Source: Halovivax gelatinilyticus (lineage in GTDB: Archaea > Halobacteriota > Halobacteria > Halobacteriales > Natrialbaceae). From it: a stretch of DNA of 64,000 bases. The notes under the pieces are model-generated. The model was not told the origin of the DNA. It made no database searches and saw only the letters and a program-made list of their open reading frames with translations. Made by a program: the position numbers and the translations under genes. The DNA lies in assembly GCF_024300625.1 (NCBI RefSeq), contig NZ_CP101322.1:323992-387991 (forward strand), given 5' to 3'. Below, piece by piece: positions 37,738 to 47,344 of the stretch (its first letter is position 1; the number at the start of each line of letters is the position of its first letter).

Positions 37738-38781
37738 TTAGACACCTCGCTCGCCGCCTCCCATGTTCGGATCCAGTGCATCCCGGAACCAGTCTCCGAG
37801 CAGGTTGATGCTGATTATCGTGAGCATGATACCGATCCCCGGGAAGATCGAAATCCACGGGCGCGTCCGCAAGTAATCCTGCCCACGTTCGATCTCGTAG
37901 CCCCACGAGAGCGTCGTTCCCGTAAAGCCGAGGTACGCCAACGACGCTTCCAGTAGGATGATGACCGCGACCTGGATGGTCGCCAGGACGATGATCGGCG
38001 TCAAACTGTTCGGAAGCACGTGTGAGACGAGAATTTTCAGGTCACTCATCCCGTAACTACGACTAGCTTTGACGTACTCCGTGTTACGTAACGACAGTGC
38101 TTCCCCTCGGGCGACGCGGGCGAACCAGACCCAGATAACCAGAGCAGCGACGATCGTCACTGTCCCTGGAAGGGGAATCGACTCCGGCATCGTGGCGATG
38201 TGGTCACTACGCGGAATCAAGATGTTCGGGATCCAGTCGGACGTCGACGCCCTGACGATGGGATCTGCGACCCAGATCGGCCTGGAGCCGAACACCCCGA
38301 TTAACGCCAGCGCGAGGACGAGCGCCGGAAACGCCAACATGATGTCGGCCATTCGCATCAACGCGTCGTCGACGCGGCCGCCGTAATAGCCGGCGACCAG
38401 CCCGACTGGCACGCCGATAAACAGCGCCAGTAGCGTCGCCGCGATGCCCACCATCAACGAGACCCGAGCACCGTAAACGAATCGCGAGTAGACGTCCTGA
38501 CCGACGTTGTTCGTTCCGAGCACGTGTTCGCGCGTCGACTGGACCTCGATCTGGACGACTTCACCGTCCTGGGCGGACGACGTCGTGTACTCGTGTCCAA
38601 TCGGCGGGTACTGGGCGTTCTGTTCGTCGAAGTGGCCCGTCCGGGTTGGGTCGTGGGTCGCCAGAAACGGCGCGAAAATGGCCATGAACACGATCGCAAC
38701 CAGAAGTACCAATCCGAGTTTCGGGAGTAAGCTCTCCCAGAACGTTGCTTTGAGGTTCGACTTGACGCGATCTGACATCAT
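37738..38781 (-). CDS. oppC: Peptide ABC transporter permease, OppC type
   Basis: A 347-residue inner-membrane permease with about six helices. The N-terminal helix (LGLVLLVAIVFMAIFAPFLA) and the periplasm-side loop (HVLGTNNVGQDVYSRFVYGA) are typical of OppC/DppC, and the EAA loop (ARVARGEALSLRNTEYVKAS) contacts the ATPase. The stop overlaps nothing, but oppD starts 1 base later. It overlaps the oppB stop by 4 bases (38778-38781). Confidence 0.94.
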   Translation of the reverse strand: MMSDRVKSNLKATFWESLLPKLGLVLLVAIVFMAIFAPFLATHDPTRTGHFDEQNAQYPPIGHEYTTSSAQDGEVVQIEVQSTREHVLGTNNVGQDVYSRFVYGARVSLMVGIAATLLALFIGVPVGLVAGYYGGRVDDALMRMADIMLAFPALVLALALIGVFGSRPIWVADPIVRASTSDWIPNILIPRSDHIATMPESIPLPGTVTIVAALVIWVWFARVARGEALSLRNTEYVKASRSYGMSDLKILVSHVLPNSLTPIIVLATIQVAVIILLEASLAYLGFTGTTLSWGYEIERGQDYLRTRPWISIFPGIGIMLTIISINLLGDWFRDALDPNMGGGERGV

Positions 38782-39803
38782 TCGTCTCTCACCTGTGGGT
38801 CCAGATATCGGTAGATTACGTCGACGACGATATTGATCGCGACGAACGCGATGGCGATGAAGAGGATGATACCCTGCATCAACGGCCAGTCGCGAATATC
38901 GATAGCGTCGATCAGCCTGAGTCCGAGACCTGGCCAGTTGAAGACGGTCTCGGTGATGACCGCACCACCCATCAACGTCCCCATCTGCAAGCCGAGGACG
39001 GTGATGATCGGGATCATCGTGTTACGGAGTACGTGCTTGTAGCGAACGAGAACGCCGGGAAGACCCTTCGCCTCTGTCGCGGTCACGTAGGGCTTTCCGA
39101 GTTCGTCTATCATGCCACTTCGCGTGAGTCTGGTGATGAGCGCCGTAAAGTACGTTCCCAGCGTGAGCGCCGGGAGCGTAATGTGGCGCAACCAGGTTAG
39201 CATCTCGTTCAACGATCCCTGCGTGAACATCGCGATCAACGCATCGGAGAAGCTAACGGCCCGGCGGCCGGTCGGGAAGCTGTAGAAGCTGACCCCCGAC
39301 AGGCTCGGATACGGAATGCCGTACCAGACACCCAGAAGTAAGATGAGCATCAGCCCGAGCCAGAAGTTCGGCGTACTGATGCCGAGCAGCGAGAACATCG
39401 TCGCCCCGTAATCCGAGGGCTGTCCCCGCCGCGTCGCTGAAACCACGCCCAGTGGAATCGCAATGATGAGCGCGACGACCGTCGCCGCGATCGCCAGTTC
39501 GATCGTGGCCGGGATCCGCTCTATCACCATCGCATCGACGTTCCGACTCGATTGCCAGGAATACCCCAGATCACCGGTAAGTAACCCACCCAGGTAATCG
39601 AAGTACTGCTCGTAAATCGGGTCGTTCAATCCCTCCTGTTCTCGTACGCGTTCAATCCGCGAGGTGGTTGCTCCCTCACCGAGCATGAGGGTTGCCGGAT
39701 CACCCGGAGAGACGGCTCTGAGCCCGAAGAGAACCGTCACAACCCCCCAGATAACGAACACGCCCTGGAGAATCCGACGAAGTAAAAATTTTCCTAATGA
39801 CAT
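38778..39803 (-). CDS. oppB: Peptide ABC transporter permease, OppB type
   Basis: A 341-residue permease. It starts MSLGKFLLRRILQGVFVIWG, has GDPATLMLGEGATTSRIERVREQEGLNDP (OppB loop), and the EAA-type motif in KPYVTATEAKGLPG. I chose ATG 39803, where the family begins; the frame extends upstream to 39905 into the end of the binding-protein gene but those residues are basic and unlike a permease start. With OppC it forms the membrane channel for the peptide. Confidence 0.94.
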   Translation of the reverse strand: MSLGKFLLRRILQGVFVIWGVVTVLFGLRAVSPGDPATLMLGEGATTSRIERVREQEGLNDPIYEQYFDYLGGLLTGDLGYSWQSSRNVDAMVIERIPATIELAIAATVVALIIAIPLGVVSATRRGQPSDYGATMFSLLGISTPNFWLGLMLILLLGVWYGIPYPSLSGVSFYSFPTGRRAVSFSDALIAMFTQGSLNEMLTWLRHITLPALTLGTYFTALITRLTRSGMIDELGKPYVTATEAKGLPGVLVRYKHVLRNTMIPIITVLGLQMGTLMGGAVITETVFNWPGLGLRLIDAIDIRDWPLMQGIILFIAIAFVAINIVVDVIYRYLDPQVRDE

Positions 39804-39864
39804 CCCAATTGCCTGCTGAAGGCCGCCGAAGCCGATTAGCCTTGCGGTGTGGAACTTGCGTCGC

Positions 39865-41463
39865 TTACGGCTCCATCTCCCAGATGTAGATGGTCTCGTC
39901 TTCACGCGGGTCCCAGGTGATCGAATCGTCGACGCCGTAGATGCTCTCCTGGGTGTGTAAGAAGACGAACGGTGCTTTCTCGCGAGCGAGTTCGTTGACG
40001 TACTCGAGCTGTTCGCGCCGTTCGTCCGGATCTTCGATCTGCTGGCTCTCTAAGATCGCATCGCTGAGTTCCTCGTCATCGAACGTTCGCGACGGGTTGT
40101 CGGGAATCGTGAAGAATCCCTGGACGCCGTAGTCCGTGTCGCCCGTAATCGTTCCCCAGCCGATCAGGTAGAACGGATGTTCGATATCGTCCGGATCGAC
40201 GCCGGCGGAGTTCGCGTCGGAGACGACCGGGAACTCGACGATGTTGGCGGAACAGTTGACGTTGGGCAATTGGTCGATCATGTCCGCAGCCGTCTCACCG
40301 ACCTCCGCGTCGTTGAGGTAGCGCCCTTGCGGACAGGTGAGTTCGATCTCCGCCGGGTCGTCCTCGGTGTAACCCGCTTCTTCGACGAGCTGTTCGGCCA
40401 TGTCCAGATCGTGTTCGTACGGGCCGATATTCTCGTTGAATCCGTTGATTCCGGGAGCGACTGGCTGTCCTCGGGCTTCACCGAAGCCATCGAGGACGGT
40501 TTCGACGATCGAAGCGTTGTCGACGGCGTAGTTCATCGCTTGACGGAACTCCTCGCTGTCGAACGGTTCGACGGTGTTCTTCATCGGCATGAAGATGTTC
40601 CGGAAGCTCGTGACCTGCCGGATCTCGACGTCGTCAGCCTGCTGGACGGCGTCTACGTCCGCGGGAAGAATGTTGATCGTCAGGTCGGATTCACCGGTTT
40701 CGAGCGCGTTGACGCGGCCGCTGGATTCGCCGTCGGCGTTGAACGTTACGCGCTCGAACGGCGGTTCTTCGCCCCAGTAGTCGTCGAACGCTTCGAGGAC
40801 GATCTCTTCGCCGGAGGTGAATTCGACGACCTCGTACGGGCCGGTTCCGTTGAAGTCCTCCGGATCGGCACCGGAGATGGCCTCGTTCTCGGCGTCGTGG
40901 TTCTCGATCGCCCACTCCATGTTGATCGCCCGAGCGTAGTTACCGAACTCGAATTCGGCGAGACCGGGCGCCGCACCGTAGTTAATTGCGACGGTGTAGT
41001 CGTCGATCGCCTCGGCACCTTCGATAGATCCGAGTCCGAACGCACCGATGTCACTGACGACACCCATGTCGTCGTCGACCGTCCGGTTGATCGTCCAGGC
41101 GATGTCTTCGGCGGTGAGATCGTCACCGTTGTGGAAGACGACGTCGTCACGAATTTCGACGTGGGTCGTTCCCTCACCCTCCTGGATCTCCCAGTCGGTC
41201 GCAACGCGTGGGAAAATACCCTCTCCGGGTTCGAAGTCGAACAGCGGTTCGTAAATGTGGTCGTACACGTCGAAGTAATCGCCCGTGATGTGGTCGAGCG
41301 GATCGATGACGTCGGGGAACTGCGAGAGTGTAATCGTCAGTTCTTCGTCGTCATCTCCACCGAGACAGCCTGCCATCGCAAGCATCCCTGATGCTCCAGC
41401 AACTCCACCGGTGTACCGGAGTACGTCACGACGATTCATGGTCAGTTTGTCAGCACCCTGCAT
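39865..41463 (-). CDS. oppA: Tat-exported lipoprotein, peptide/dipeptide-binding protein
   Basis: A 532-residue extracellular binding protein (SBP family 5). A twin-arginine signal (MNRRDVLRYTG, starting at residue 9) is followed by a hydrophobic stretch and the lipobox LAMAGC, so it should be Tat-exported and lipid-anchored. The mature part has the SBP5 pattern GTTHVEIRDDVVFHNGDDLTAEDI. It heads the five-gene operon oppA-B-C-D-F. ATG 41463 is 2-3 bases downstream of the transcription start predicted from the TATA box near 41492; ATG 41439 is the alternative. Confidence 0.92.
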   Translation of the reverse strand: MQGADKLTMNRRDVLRYTGGVAGASGMLAMAGCLGGDDDEELTITLSQFPDVIDPLDHITGDYFDVYDHIYEPLFDFEPGEGIFPRVATDWEIQEGEGTTHVEIRDDVVFHNGDDLTAEDIAWTINRTVDDDMGVVSDIGAFGLGSIEGAEAIDDYTVAINYGAAPGLAEFEFGNYARAINMEWAIENHDAENEAISGADPEDFNGTGPYEVVEFTSGEEIVLEAFDDYWGEEPPFERVTFNADGESSGRVNALETGESDLTINILPADVDAVQQADDVEIRQVTSFRNIFMPMKNTVEPFDSEEFRQAMNYAVDNASIVETVLDGFGEARGQPVAPGINGFNENIGPYEHDLDMAEQLVEEAGYTEDDPAEIELTCPQGRYLNDAEVGETAADMIDQLPNVNCSANIVEFPVVSDANSAGVDPDDIEHPFYLIGWGTITGDTDYGVQGFFTIPDNPSRTFDDEELSDAILESQQIEDPDERREQLEYVNELAREKAPFVFLHTQESIYGVDDSITWDPREDETIYIWEMEP

Positions 41464-41483
41464 ATGCACTTCATGAGTGGCTA

Positions 41484-41501
41484 CAGTATTTATATATACT
41501 G
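41484..41501 (-). promoter_or_regulatory. opp operon promoter with palindromic TATA region
   Basis: On the minus strand a strong TATA box (TATATAAATA) covers 41487-41496. It sits inside an inverted repeat, CAGTA (41484-41488) and TACTG (41497-41501). Transcription would start about 41465, at or just before the oppA ATG at 41463. The repeat could be a repressor site. Confidence 0.75.
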
Positions 41502-41859
41502 GATTTAGGAAGGAGAACCAATAACAATACACACCCGATACCAGGATGATCAAACGTCCAAGTGGGAAAATAACTACGCACAGTATCGACCGCTCGAACA
41601 GCGTTCACCCGATAGGCCAAGACACATCACGTTCTGTGGTTGTAGATCAACGTGTACGTGGAGATACCCGCATAGATGTGGATGAGGGGGAGTAACCACC
41701 TGTACGCCTATACCCACCTCAAATAGACGAAGTCGAAATTAAAAAGTGGCTGAATGATGTCGTACCTTCAGACGCACACTCGACACTCAGTAGTGTGTCC
41801 ACGTCACTGCCCGCGAAACCGACCGCACATTTAAGTCCATCAACGACCGACGTGGTAGT
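41502..41859. other. Divergent intergenic region between opp operon and rnhA
   Basis: About 360 bases with no gene I can support. Near its right end a TTTAAG box at 41830-41835 lies about 26 bases before the rnhA ATG. A plus-strand frame from 41696 (PVRLYPPQIDEVEIKKWLND) is short, has no good start, and continues into the wrong frame of rnhA; it may be chance. I see no repeats or RNA structure. Confidence 0.5.
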
Positions 41860-42483
41860 ATGGCCATACATGGCCGTCCCGCCCTACGGGATCTCTTCGA
41901 CGAGTCGCCGACACCGCACATTGCTCACCCGCCGCGTACCCACCACCGAGACTTCTACGTCGCCACCGACGGATCGTTTCGAGAGGCGGGTGGCGGTCTC
42001 GGCGCGGTCATCGAGACACGCGATGGGACGTCCGTCGCCAGAATCGCGATGGCAGATACGCCGCCGGACAACAACGTCGCCGAGTTCAGAGCGCTACACC
42101 TCGGCCTGGACGTACTCGCCGCACGAGCGCCGCCCGAGTCCAGCGTCGGAATTCTTGTTGACCACGACAAACTGGCGAGCAACGTCAACACCGCCGTTCT
42201 GGCGAACGGGCACCCGGACAGGCGGCCACCACATCCGTTCTCGATTCCGGCGGCGAGTGCGAATCACTGGCGCGGAATTCGCGCCCGGCTCACGGGCTTT
42301 AGCGACGTGAGAGCCGCGCGCATCGACAGTGACGAGAACCCGGCACACCCGCTCGCGAACACCCCAGAACAGTACGACCACCTCCACAGAACGCCGCCTC
42401 GGTGTGTCAGACCCGACCCGATAGAGACCACGACGAACGGACACCTCCCACCGTCGCGAGCGAATCGCCACGCCGGAGACTGA
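41860..42483 (+). CDS. rnhA: RNase HI family protein
   Basis: A 207-residue protein. After about 30 residues comes the RNase H core: DFYVATDGSFREAGGGLGAVIE (first Asp), NNVAEFRALHLGLDVL (the Glu) and ILVDHDKLASNVN (second Asp), with a final Asp expected in ARIDSDENPAHPLA. These acidic residues bind two metals and cut the RNA strand of RNA:DNA hybrids. The C-terminal 40 residues are polar and of unknown role. ATG 41860 fits a leaderless start after the TTTAAG box. Confidence 0.85.
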   Translation: MAIHGRPALRDLFDESPTPHIAHPPRTHHRDFYVATDGSFREAGGGLGAVIETRDGTSVARIAMADTPPDNNVAEFRALHLGLDVLAARAPPESSVGILVDHDKLASNVNTAVLANGHPDRRPPHPFSIPAASANHWRGIRARLTGFSDVRAARIDSDENPAHPLANTPEQYDHLHRTPPRCVRPDPIETTTNGHLPPSRANRHAGD

Positions 42484-42570
42484 TCCGCTCAAACGGCTCG
42501 CTGGCGATATTGGCGAAGATCCGACCGAACTACTGACCCGCTCGCTGTGCATCCGATCGAAGTCTACCAA

Positions 42571-44064
42571 TCATGCGACCCACATCGGGAGAAAGAGCCC
42601 GATCGTGAGTATCAAAAGGAGATAGGCCACGAGAATCGTCGACACCGAGAGGAACGAGCCGACCGCCGATTCAACTCGACCCGGCCCGCCGTGACGATAC
42701 GACCCGATCGCAGAGCGTCTGAGCCAGACGCAGACTCCCGTGTACGCTCCTCTGAGACGGCCATACACCCGTCGGTGGACGTCAACCGTTAGCCCGTAGG
42801 TGTACACGATCAACTGAGCGACCTCCCAGAGCGGATCGTACTCGTCGGGCTCGTCGAGTCTTCGACGCGTGGAGTCTCGAGTGGGTGTCTCACCGGACGC
42901 GTCGGCGCGATCGATATCGGCTCCAGTCGACCGCGTGGTACGATCCTCAGCGGATTCCGAGGTCGCCCCTCCGCCTTCGGGCTCGAGCGTCGAATCGGAA
43001 CGGTTCGACCGATCCTGGTCTACCGCTTCGAGCGACGGTTGGCGAGGTTCGATGTCGACGTCGTCCAGATCCCAGTTACTCGGTTGACGTTGTGGGGGCG
43101 ATTCAGATTCCCCAGCAGCCGGTGGTTCGCCCGAATCAACCGGTTCCGCCTCGCCATCGATCGGCTCTCCCTCGCGTTCTGCGTCACCGTCGTCCGCGGC
43201 GTCGGCGTCAGAATCATCCTCTTCGACGGGCTGGGTGACGTGATCCTCGCGAGACGATGGCGGCCCGTAGGCGTCGCGTAACGTGGGCGTCGAGCCGCGA
43301 TCGATCGTCTTCTTCCGTCGAAACTGGATGCGAGAGATCTTTTCGTCCCAGTCGGTCATCACGAGCGCTTCACCGTCGTCGAGCGACTGGACGCTCTCGG
43401 CAGCGTCACCACCGAGAATTCGACCCGCGACTTTCGTGTCGTTCTCCCAGGTCAACCGGTGCCAGACCAGCCAGTCACACTGGGTGATGTAATCCTTCGC
43501 GACGGCGGCCGGACGCTGGGACATCGCGACGATACCGAGACCACGCTTTCGGCCACGCTTTGCGACCCGAACCAGCATTTTGTGGACGTCGTCGCCGCCG
43601 CCTCGCTCGGGGATGAACTCGTGTGCCTCCTCGACGAACAGTAAGAACGGCTTCTGGTACTGTTTCTCCGCGACGAAGAGTTCCCTCACGACCGCGTGAA
43701 TCACGTCCTGGGCCACCTCCTCGTCCATGTATCCGGAGACGTCGAGAATCACCGGGACGTTCTCTTCGAGCGCGAGGTCCGCGATGAGCGGCGCGTCTTC
43801 GGGCGTTATCTCGCGGTCGCACGCCTCGTCACCGCCGACCTGTAAGAGTTCGTACCGCTCTTTCAGTGCGCTGTACTCGCCATCGGTGTCGATGATCAAC
43901 AATCCGAGTCCCCGATCGAGTAACTCCTCGGCGACGACGCTCGCCGTATTAGACTTCCCGCTGCCGGACTTGCCAGTCACGAACCCGCGACCGGTCAACA
44001 CCTCGTTGATCGGCAACGAGTAGCCCTTCTCGGAGACGGCAAAGCGCTCGATCGATTCGGCCAT
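42571..44064 (-). CDS. HerA-like ATPase with acidic linker and C-terminal membrane anchor
   Basis: A 497-residue protein. The N-terminal 270 residues form a HerA/FtsK-type ATPase: GKSGSGKS at 31-38, FLLFVEEAHEF as Walker B, RVAKRGRKRGLGIVAMSQRPA as the sensor region. A very acidic, Ser/Thr/Pro-rich linker follows (about 280-410). The last 34 residues (464-497) form one or two hydrophobic helices ending in MWVA. HerA pumps DNA with NurA, but no nurA gene is beside it. Tail-anchoring of a DNA pump is unusual; a role in surface or envelope processes is possible. Confidence 0.85.
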   Translation of the reverse strand: MAESIERFAVSEKGYSLPINEVLTGRGFVTGKSGSGKSNTASVVAEELLDRGLGLLIIDTDGEYSALKERYELLQVGGDEACDREITPEDAPLIADLALEENVPVILDVSGYMDEEVAQDVIHAVVRELFVAEKQYQKPFLLFVEEAHEFIPERGGGDDVHKMLVRVAKRGRKRGLGIVAMSQRPAAVAKDYITQCDWLVWHRLTWENDTKVAGRILGGDAAESVQSLDDGEALVMTDWDEKISRIQFRRKKTIDRGSTPTLRDAYGPPSSREDHVTQPVEEDDSDADAADDGDAEREGEPIDGEAEPVDSGEPPAAGESESPPQRQPSNWDLDDVDIEPRQPSLEAVDQDRSNRSDSTLEPEGGGATSESAEDRTTRSTGADIDRADASGETPTRDSTRRRLDEPDEYDPLWEVAQLIVYTYGLTVDVHRRVYGRLRGAYTGVCVWLRRSAIGSYRHGGPGRVESAVGSFLSVSTILVAYLLLILTIGLFLPMWVA

Positions 44065-44184
44065 ATCCTACCCCCGCTACGAAGTCGTTCCATATATGTT
44101 TCCTGTCCGAGCAGCGATCAGTGAGCTGTCACGACTGTCCAGATCCCCTCAACGTTTTTGAGGACGCAGTTTCGTGAGTAGGGT

Positions 44185-44658
44185 ATGAACACGGATCGGA
44201 TCGTCGAACTCGTCCTGAGCCGGATCTTTCTCACCGTCGCCGGCTCGACCGTCCTCCTCACCTCCGCCTTCGTCGGACTTGCCGTCATCTGGGAGGGCCG
44301 AATCGTCTCCGGCGTGACGACGCGGCTTCCCTTCTACGTCCTCGTCTTCTCGCTCGCGTTCATCGTCGCCCTGCTCAAACTCGACAACCGCGACCGCGAC
44401 GGCACGCAAATCCTGATCGCTACGACCGGCATCGGCCTGGGCGCCGGCTCCCTCTTCGGCCTCGCCACGGAAGGGATAGCCTACACGCTCTACGAACCCG
44501 AAGCGGTCTTCCAGACCGGCCTGGCCGTCGTCTTCCTCGCCGCCGGCATCATCTGCACCGGACTCGGCATCTGGGGCGTCCGACACTGGCGCGAATTCGT
44601 CGGCACCAACCCACGTTACCCGACGAACGAGGAGACCGACCTCGAACCGATGGAGTGA
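44185..44658 (+). CDS. Small integral membrane protein
   Basis: A 157-residue protein with four hydrophobic segments (about 14-36, 47-63, 75-95, 108-127) and a polar C-terminal tail. It begins MNTDRIVELVLSRIFLTVAG. No transport or catalytic motif is visible and I do not recognise a named family. It ends 32 bases before the hairpin array and is convergent with the malic enzyme gene. Confidence 0.75.
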   Translation: MNTDRIVELVLSRIFLTVAGSTVLLTSAFVGLAVIWEGRIVSGVTTRLPFYVLVFSLAFIVALLKLDNRDRDGTQILIATTGIGLGAGSLFGLATEGIAYTLYEPEAVFQTGLAVVFLAAGIICTGLGIWGVRHWREFVGTNPRYPTNEETDLEPME

Positions 44659-44716
44659 TTCTCGGGTAACACGCAATCGGCAAATCACCCATTCACAGTT
44701 TCACCGTTCACGTATT

Positions 44717-44939
44717 CGAGGGCCCTACGTTCGGCCTCGCTCTCGCGGTTCGCTACGCTCACCGCTCGTCCTATCGAGAATTTCGCTCGCTGTGCTCGCT
44801 CAATTCTCGTTACTCGCGGGTCGTTCCTCCCCGCTCGCTTTTTCGAGGCCTCACTGCGTTCGGCCTCGCTACTCACGGGTCACTTCGTTCCCCGTTCGAC
44901 ATTCCGAGGATTTCGCTCGCTGCGCTCGCTCAATCCTCG
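44717..44939. repeat. Array of seven covarying hairpins between convergent genes
   Basis: Seven consecutive inverted repeats: 44717-44739 (CGAGG/GGCCTCG, one bulge), 44745-44765 (GCGGT/ACCGC), 44775-44809 (CGAGAATT/AATTCTCG), 44816-44834 (GCGGG/CCCGC), 44844-44868 (CGAGGCC/GGCCTCG), 44875-44895 (ACGGG/CCCGT) and 44905-44939 (CGAGGATT/AATCCTCG). On the minus strand the loops share a core close to GARCGNAGYGA, while the stems differ but stay complementary. The genes on both sides end here, so bidirectional transcription termination is likely. The last hairpin touches the malic enzyme stop. Confidence 0.85.
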
Positions 44940-47192
44940 CTACTCTTGCGCATCCACAACCGCAACCCCCGCGAGGTTCACGATGTCTTTCACCTCATCG
45001 CCGCGCTGGAGGACGTGAACCGGTTCGTCCATCCCGACGAGCATCGGACCGATCGCGTCCGCACCGCCGAGACGTTGTAACAGTTTGTAGCCGATATTAC
45101 CCGCTTCGAGGTTCGGGAAGACGAGCACGTTCGCCGGTTCCGTGAGATCCGAAAACTCGTACGTTTCCTGAAGGATGTCCTCGACGACGGCCGTATCCGC
45201 CTGCATCTCCCCGTCGACGGGAAAGTCGACGTCCGGGTCCTCCCGGAGCATCTTCGCCGCACGCCGGGGTTTTCGCGTCCCCTCGTTGTCGACGCTTCCG
45301 AAGTTCGAATAGGAGAGCAAGGCCGCACGCGGTTCGACGTTGAATCGTCGAGCGAGTCCCGCCGTTTGCTTTGTCACCTCGGCGAGTACGTCCTCGTCCG
45401 GCTCCATGTTGACCGTCGCGTCCGCGACGAAGATCACGCGGTTTTTGAAGGCGAGGAGGTAGACCCCGGCGACGTAGTCGACGTCATCGGCCGTTCCGAT
45501 CACCTGTAGCGGCGGCCGTAACGCGGACGGGTAGTGGTGTGTGAGACCGGTCAGAAGCGCGTCGGCGTCGCCCTCCTCGACCATTACGCTCCCGAAGTAG
45601 TTCGTATCGCGAGCGATTCGATCGTGGGCCTCCGAACGGGTGAGCCCTTTGCGCTTTCGCAGCTGGTAGAGGCGCTCTGCGTACTCCTCGTAGTCATCGG
45701 CCGCGGGATCGGCGATCGTCGGGTCGAACTCGAGGCCCAGGTCGCCAGCAGTGGCCCGAATGGTGTCTGCGTCCCCGATGAGAATCGGCTCGGCGACACC
45801 CTGCTCGGCCAGCTGGTAGGCCGCCCTGATCATCTTCTCGTCGTCGCCCTCCGCGAGCGCGACGCGCTTGGGATCGCTCTTTGCCTTGTTGAGGACGACG
45901 CGCATCATCTCGCGCGACTTGCCCAGTCTGGCCTCGAGTTCGGCCTCGTACTCGTCGAGATCGAGCGAGACGCGAGACGCGCCGGAGTCGATCGCGGCTT
46001 CGGCGACCGCCGGAGCGACGGTAAACAACACCCGCGGGTCGACCGGCTTCGGAATGATGTAATCGGGTCCGAACTGAATCGGATCGTCGCCGTAGGCCTT
46101 CACCACGGCGTCGGGAACGTCCTCGCGCGCCAGTTCAGCGAGCGCGCGAGCGGCGGCCACCTTCATCTCTTCGTTGATGTCCGTCGCGCGAACGTCGAGC
46201 GCCCCACGGAAGATGAACGGAAAGCCGAGCACGTTGTTGACCTGGTTCGGGTAGTCAGACCGACCGGTCGCCATGATAACCGAGTCGTCGCGCGCCGCTT
46301 TCGCATCCTCGTAGGTGATCTCGGGGTCCGGATTCGCCATCGCGAAGATGATCGGATTCGACCCCATCGATCGAACCATCTCCTGGCTCACGATCCCGCC
46401 GATCGAGAGTCCGACAAAGACGTCTGCTCCCTCCATCGCGTCGGCGAGATCGCCCTCGGGGACGTCGCGAGCGAACTCCCGCTTGTACTCGTTGAGTTCG
46501 TCGTTCTCCGCCCGTTCCTGCGTGATGATTCCGGACGAATCGCACATGGTGATGTTCTCGCGGGTACATCCCAGCGAGACGTAGAATCGAGCGGTCGCGA
46601 TGGCGCTCGCGCCCGCGCCAGAGAAGACGATCTCGAGGTCGGCGAGGTCTTTACCCGCGACGTCAGCCGCGTTGAGCAGCGCGGCGCCGGAGATGATCGC
46701 CGTGCCGTGCTGGTCGTCGTGAAACACCGGAACGTCCATCTCCTCACGGAGTCGCTCTTCGATGACGAAACACGCGGGAGCGGCGATGTCCTCCAGATTG
46801 ATGCCGCCGAACGTCGGCTCCATCATGGAAACGGCGTCGACGAACTCGTCGACATCGTCCGTATCCAGTTCGACGTCGAACACGTCGATATCGGCGAATC
46901 GCTTGAACAGGACGCCCTTTCCCTCCATGACGGGCTTCGACGCCTGCGCCCCGATGTCACCGAGCCCGAGGACGGCCGACCCGTTCGAGATGACGCCGAC
47001 GAGATTTCCCTTCGCCGTGTAGGTGTAGGCATCCGTTTCGTCCTCGTGGATCTCCATACACGGGGCGGCGACGCCCGGCGAGTACGCGAGCGAGAGATCT
47101 CGCTGCGTGTTCGTGGGCTTCGTCGTCGAGATCTCGAGTTTGCCAGGGGGGTCAATGCGGTGATACTCCAGCGCGTCCTCGTCGAGTCCCAT
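44940..47192 (-). CDS. maeB: NADP-dependent malic enzyme with C-terminal phosphotransacetylase domain
   Basis: A 750-residue MaeB-type fusion. Residues 1-425 are malic enzyme ([45 protein letters not shown] for NADP); residues about 430-750 are a phosphate acetyltransferase-like domain ([51 protein letters not shown]). It decarboxylates malate to pyruvate; the PTA part usually senses acetyl-CoA rather than catalysing. ATG 47192 is the family start; the extension to 47288 runs into the promoter region. Confidence 0.94.
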   Translation of the reverse strand: MGLDEDALEYHRIDPPGKLEISTTKPTNTQRDLSLAYSPGVAAPCMEIHEDETDAYTYTAKGNLVGVISNGSAVLGLGDIGAQASKPVMEGKGVLFKRFADIDVFDVELDTDDVDEFVDAVSMMEPTFGGINLEDIAAPACFVIEERLREEMDVPVFHDDQHGTAIISGAALLNAADVAGKDLADLEIVFSGAGASAIATARFYVSLGCTRENITMCDSSGIITQERAENDELNEYKREFARDVPEGDLADAMEGADVFVGLSIGGIVSQEMVRSMGSNPIIFAMANPDPEITYEDAKAARDDSVIMATGRSDYPNQVNNVLGFPFIFRGALDVRATDINEEMKVAAARALAELAREDVPDAVVKAYGDDPIQFGPDYIIPKPVDPRVLFTVAPAVAEAAIDSGASRVSLDLDEYEAELEARLGKSREMMRVVLNKAKSDPKRVALAEGDDEKMIRAAYQLAEQGVAEPILIGDADTIRATAGDLGLEFDPTIADPAADDYEEYAERLYQLRKRKGLTRSEAHDRIARDTNYFGSVMVEEGDADALLTGLTHHYPSALRPPLQVIGTADDVDYVAGVYLLAFKNRVIFVADATVNMEPDEDVLAEVTKQTAGLARRFNVEPRAALLSYSNFGSVDNEGTRKPRRAAKMLREDPDVDFPVDGEMQADTAVVEDILQETYEFSDLTEPANVLVFPNLEAGNIGYKLLQRLGGADAIGPMLVGMDEPVHVLQRGDEVKDIVNLAGVAVVDAQE

Positions 47193-47344
47193 ACTGAGAC
47201 AGTCGCGTGTACGACTACAAATGTTTGGGACTGCGTACGGACGGCAGGTCGTGTCAGTTTGACTGTCAAACGGCCAGTTCTGCCGCATTGGCCGTCCATC
47301 GTCCGATTCGACTCTTTTATACGGCCCCGCCCAAAGTGGCGTGT

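Noticed and set aside
41696-41859. A plus-strand frame reading QIDEVEIKKWLND before rnhA.
   Set aside because: It has no start codon of its own, is short, and continues only in the wrong frame of rnhA.
44700-44940. CRISPR array, considered because of the regular repeated blocks.
   Set aside because: The repeats are not direct and equal in length, the conserved part is in the loop rather than in a repeat, and there are no cas genes.
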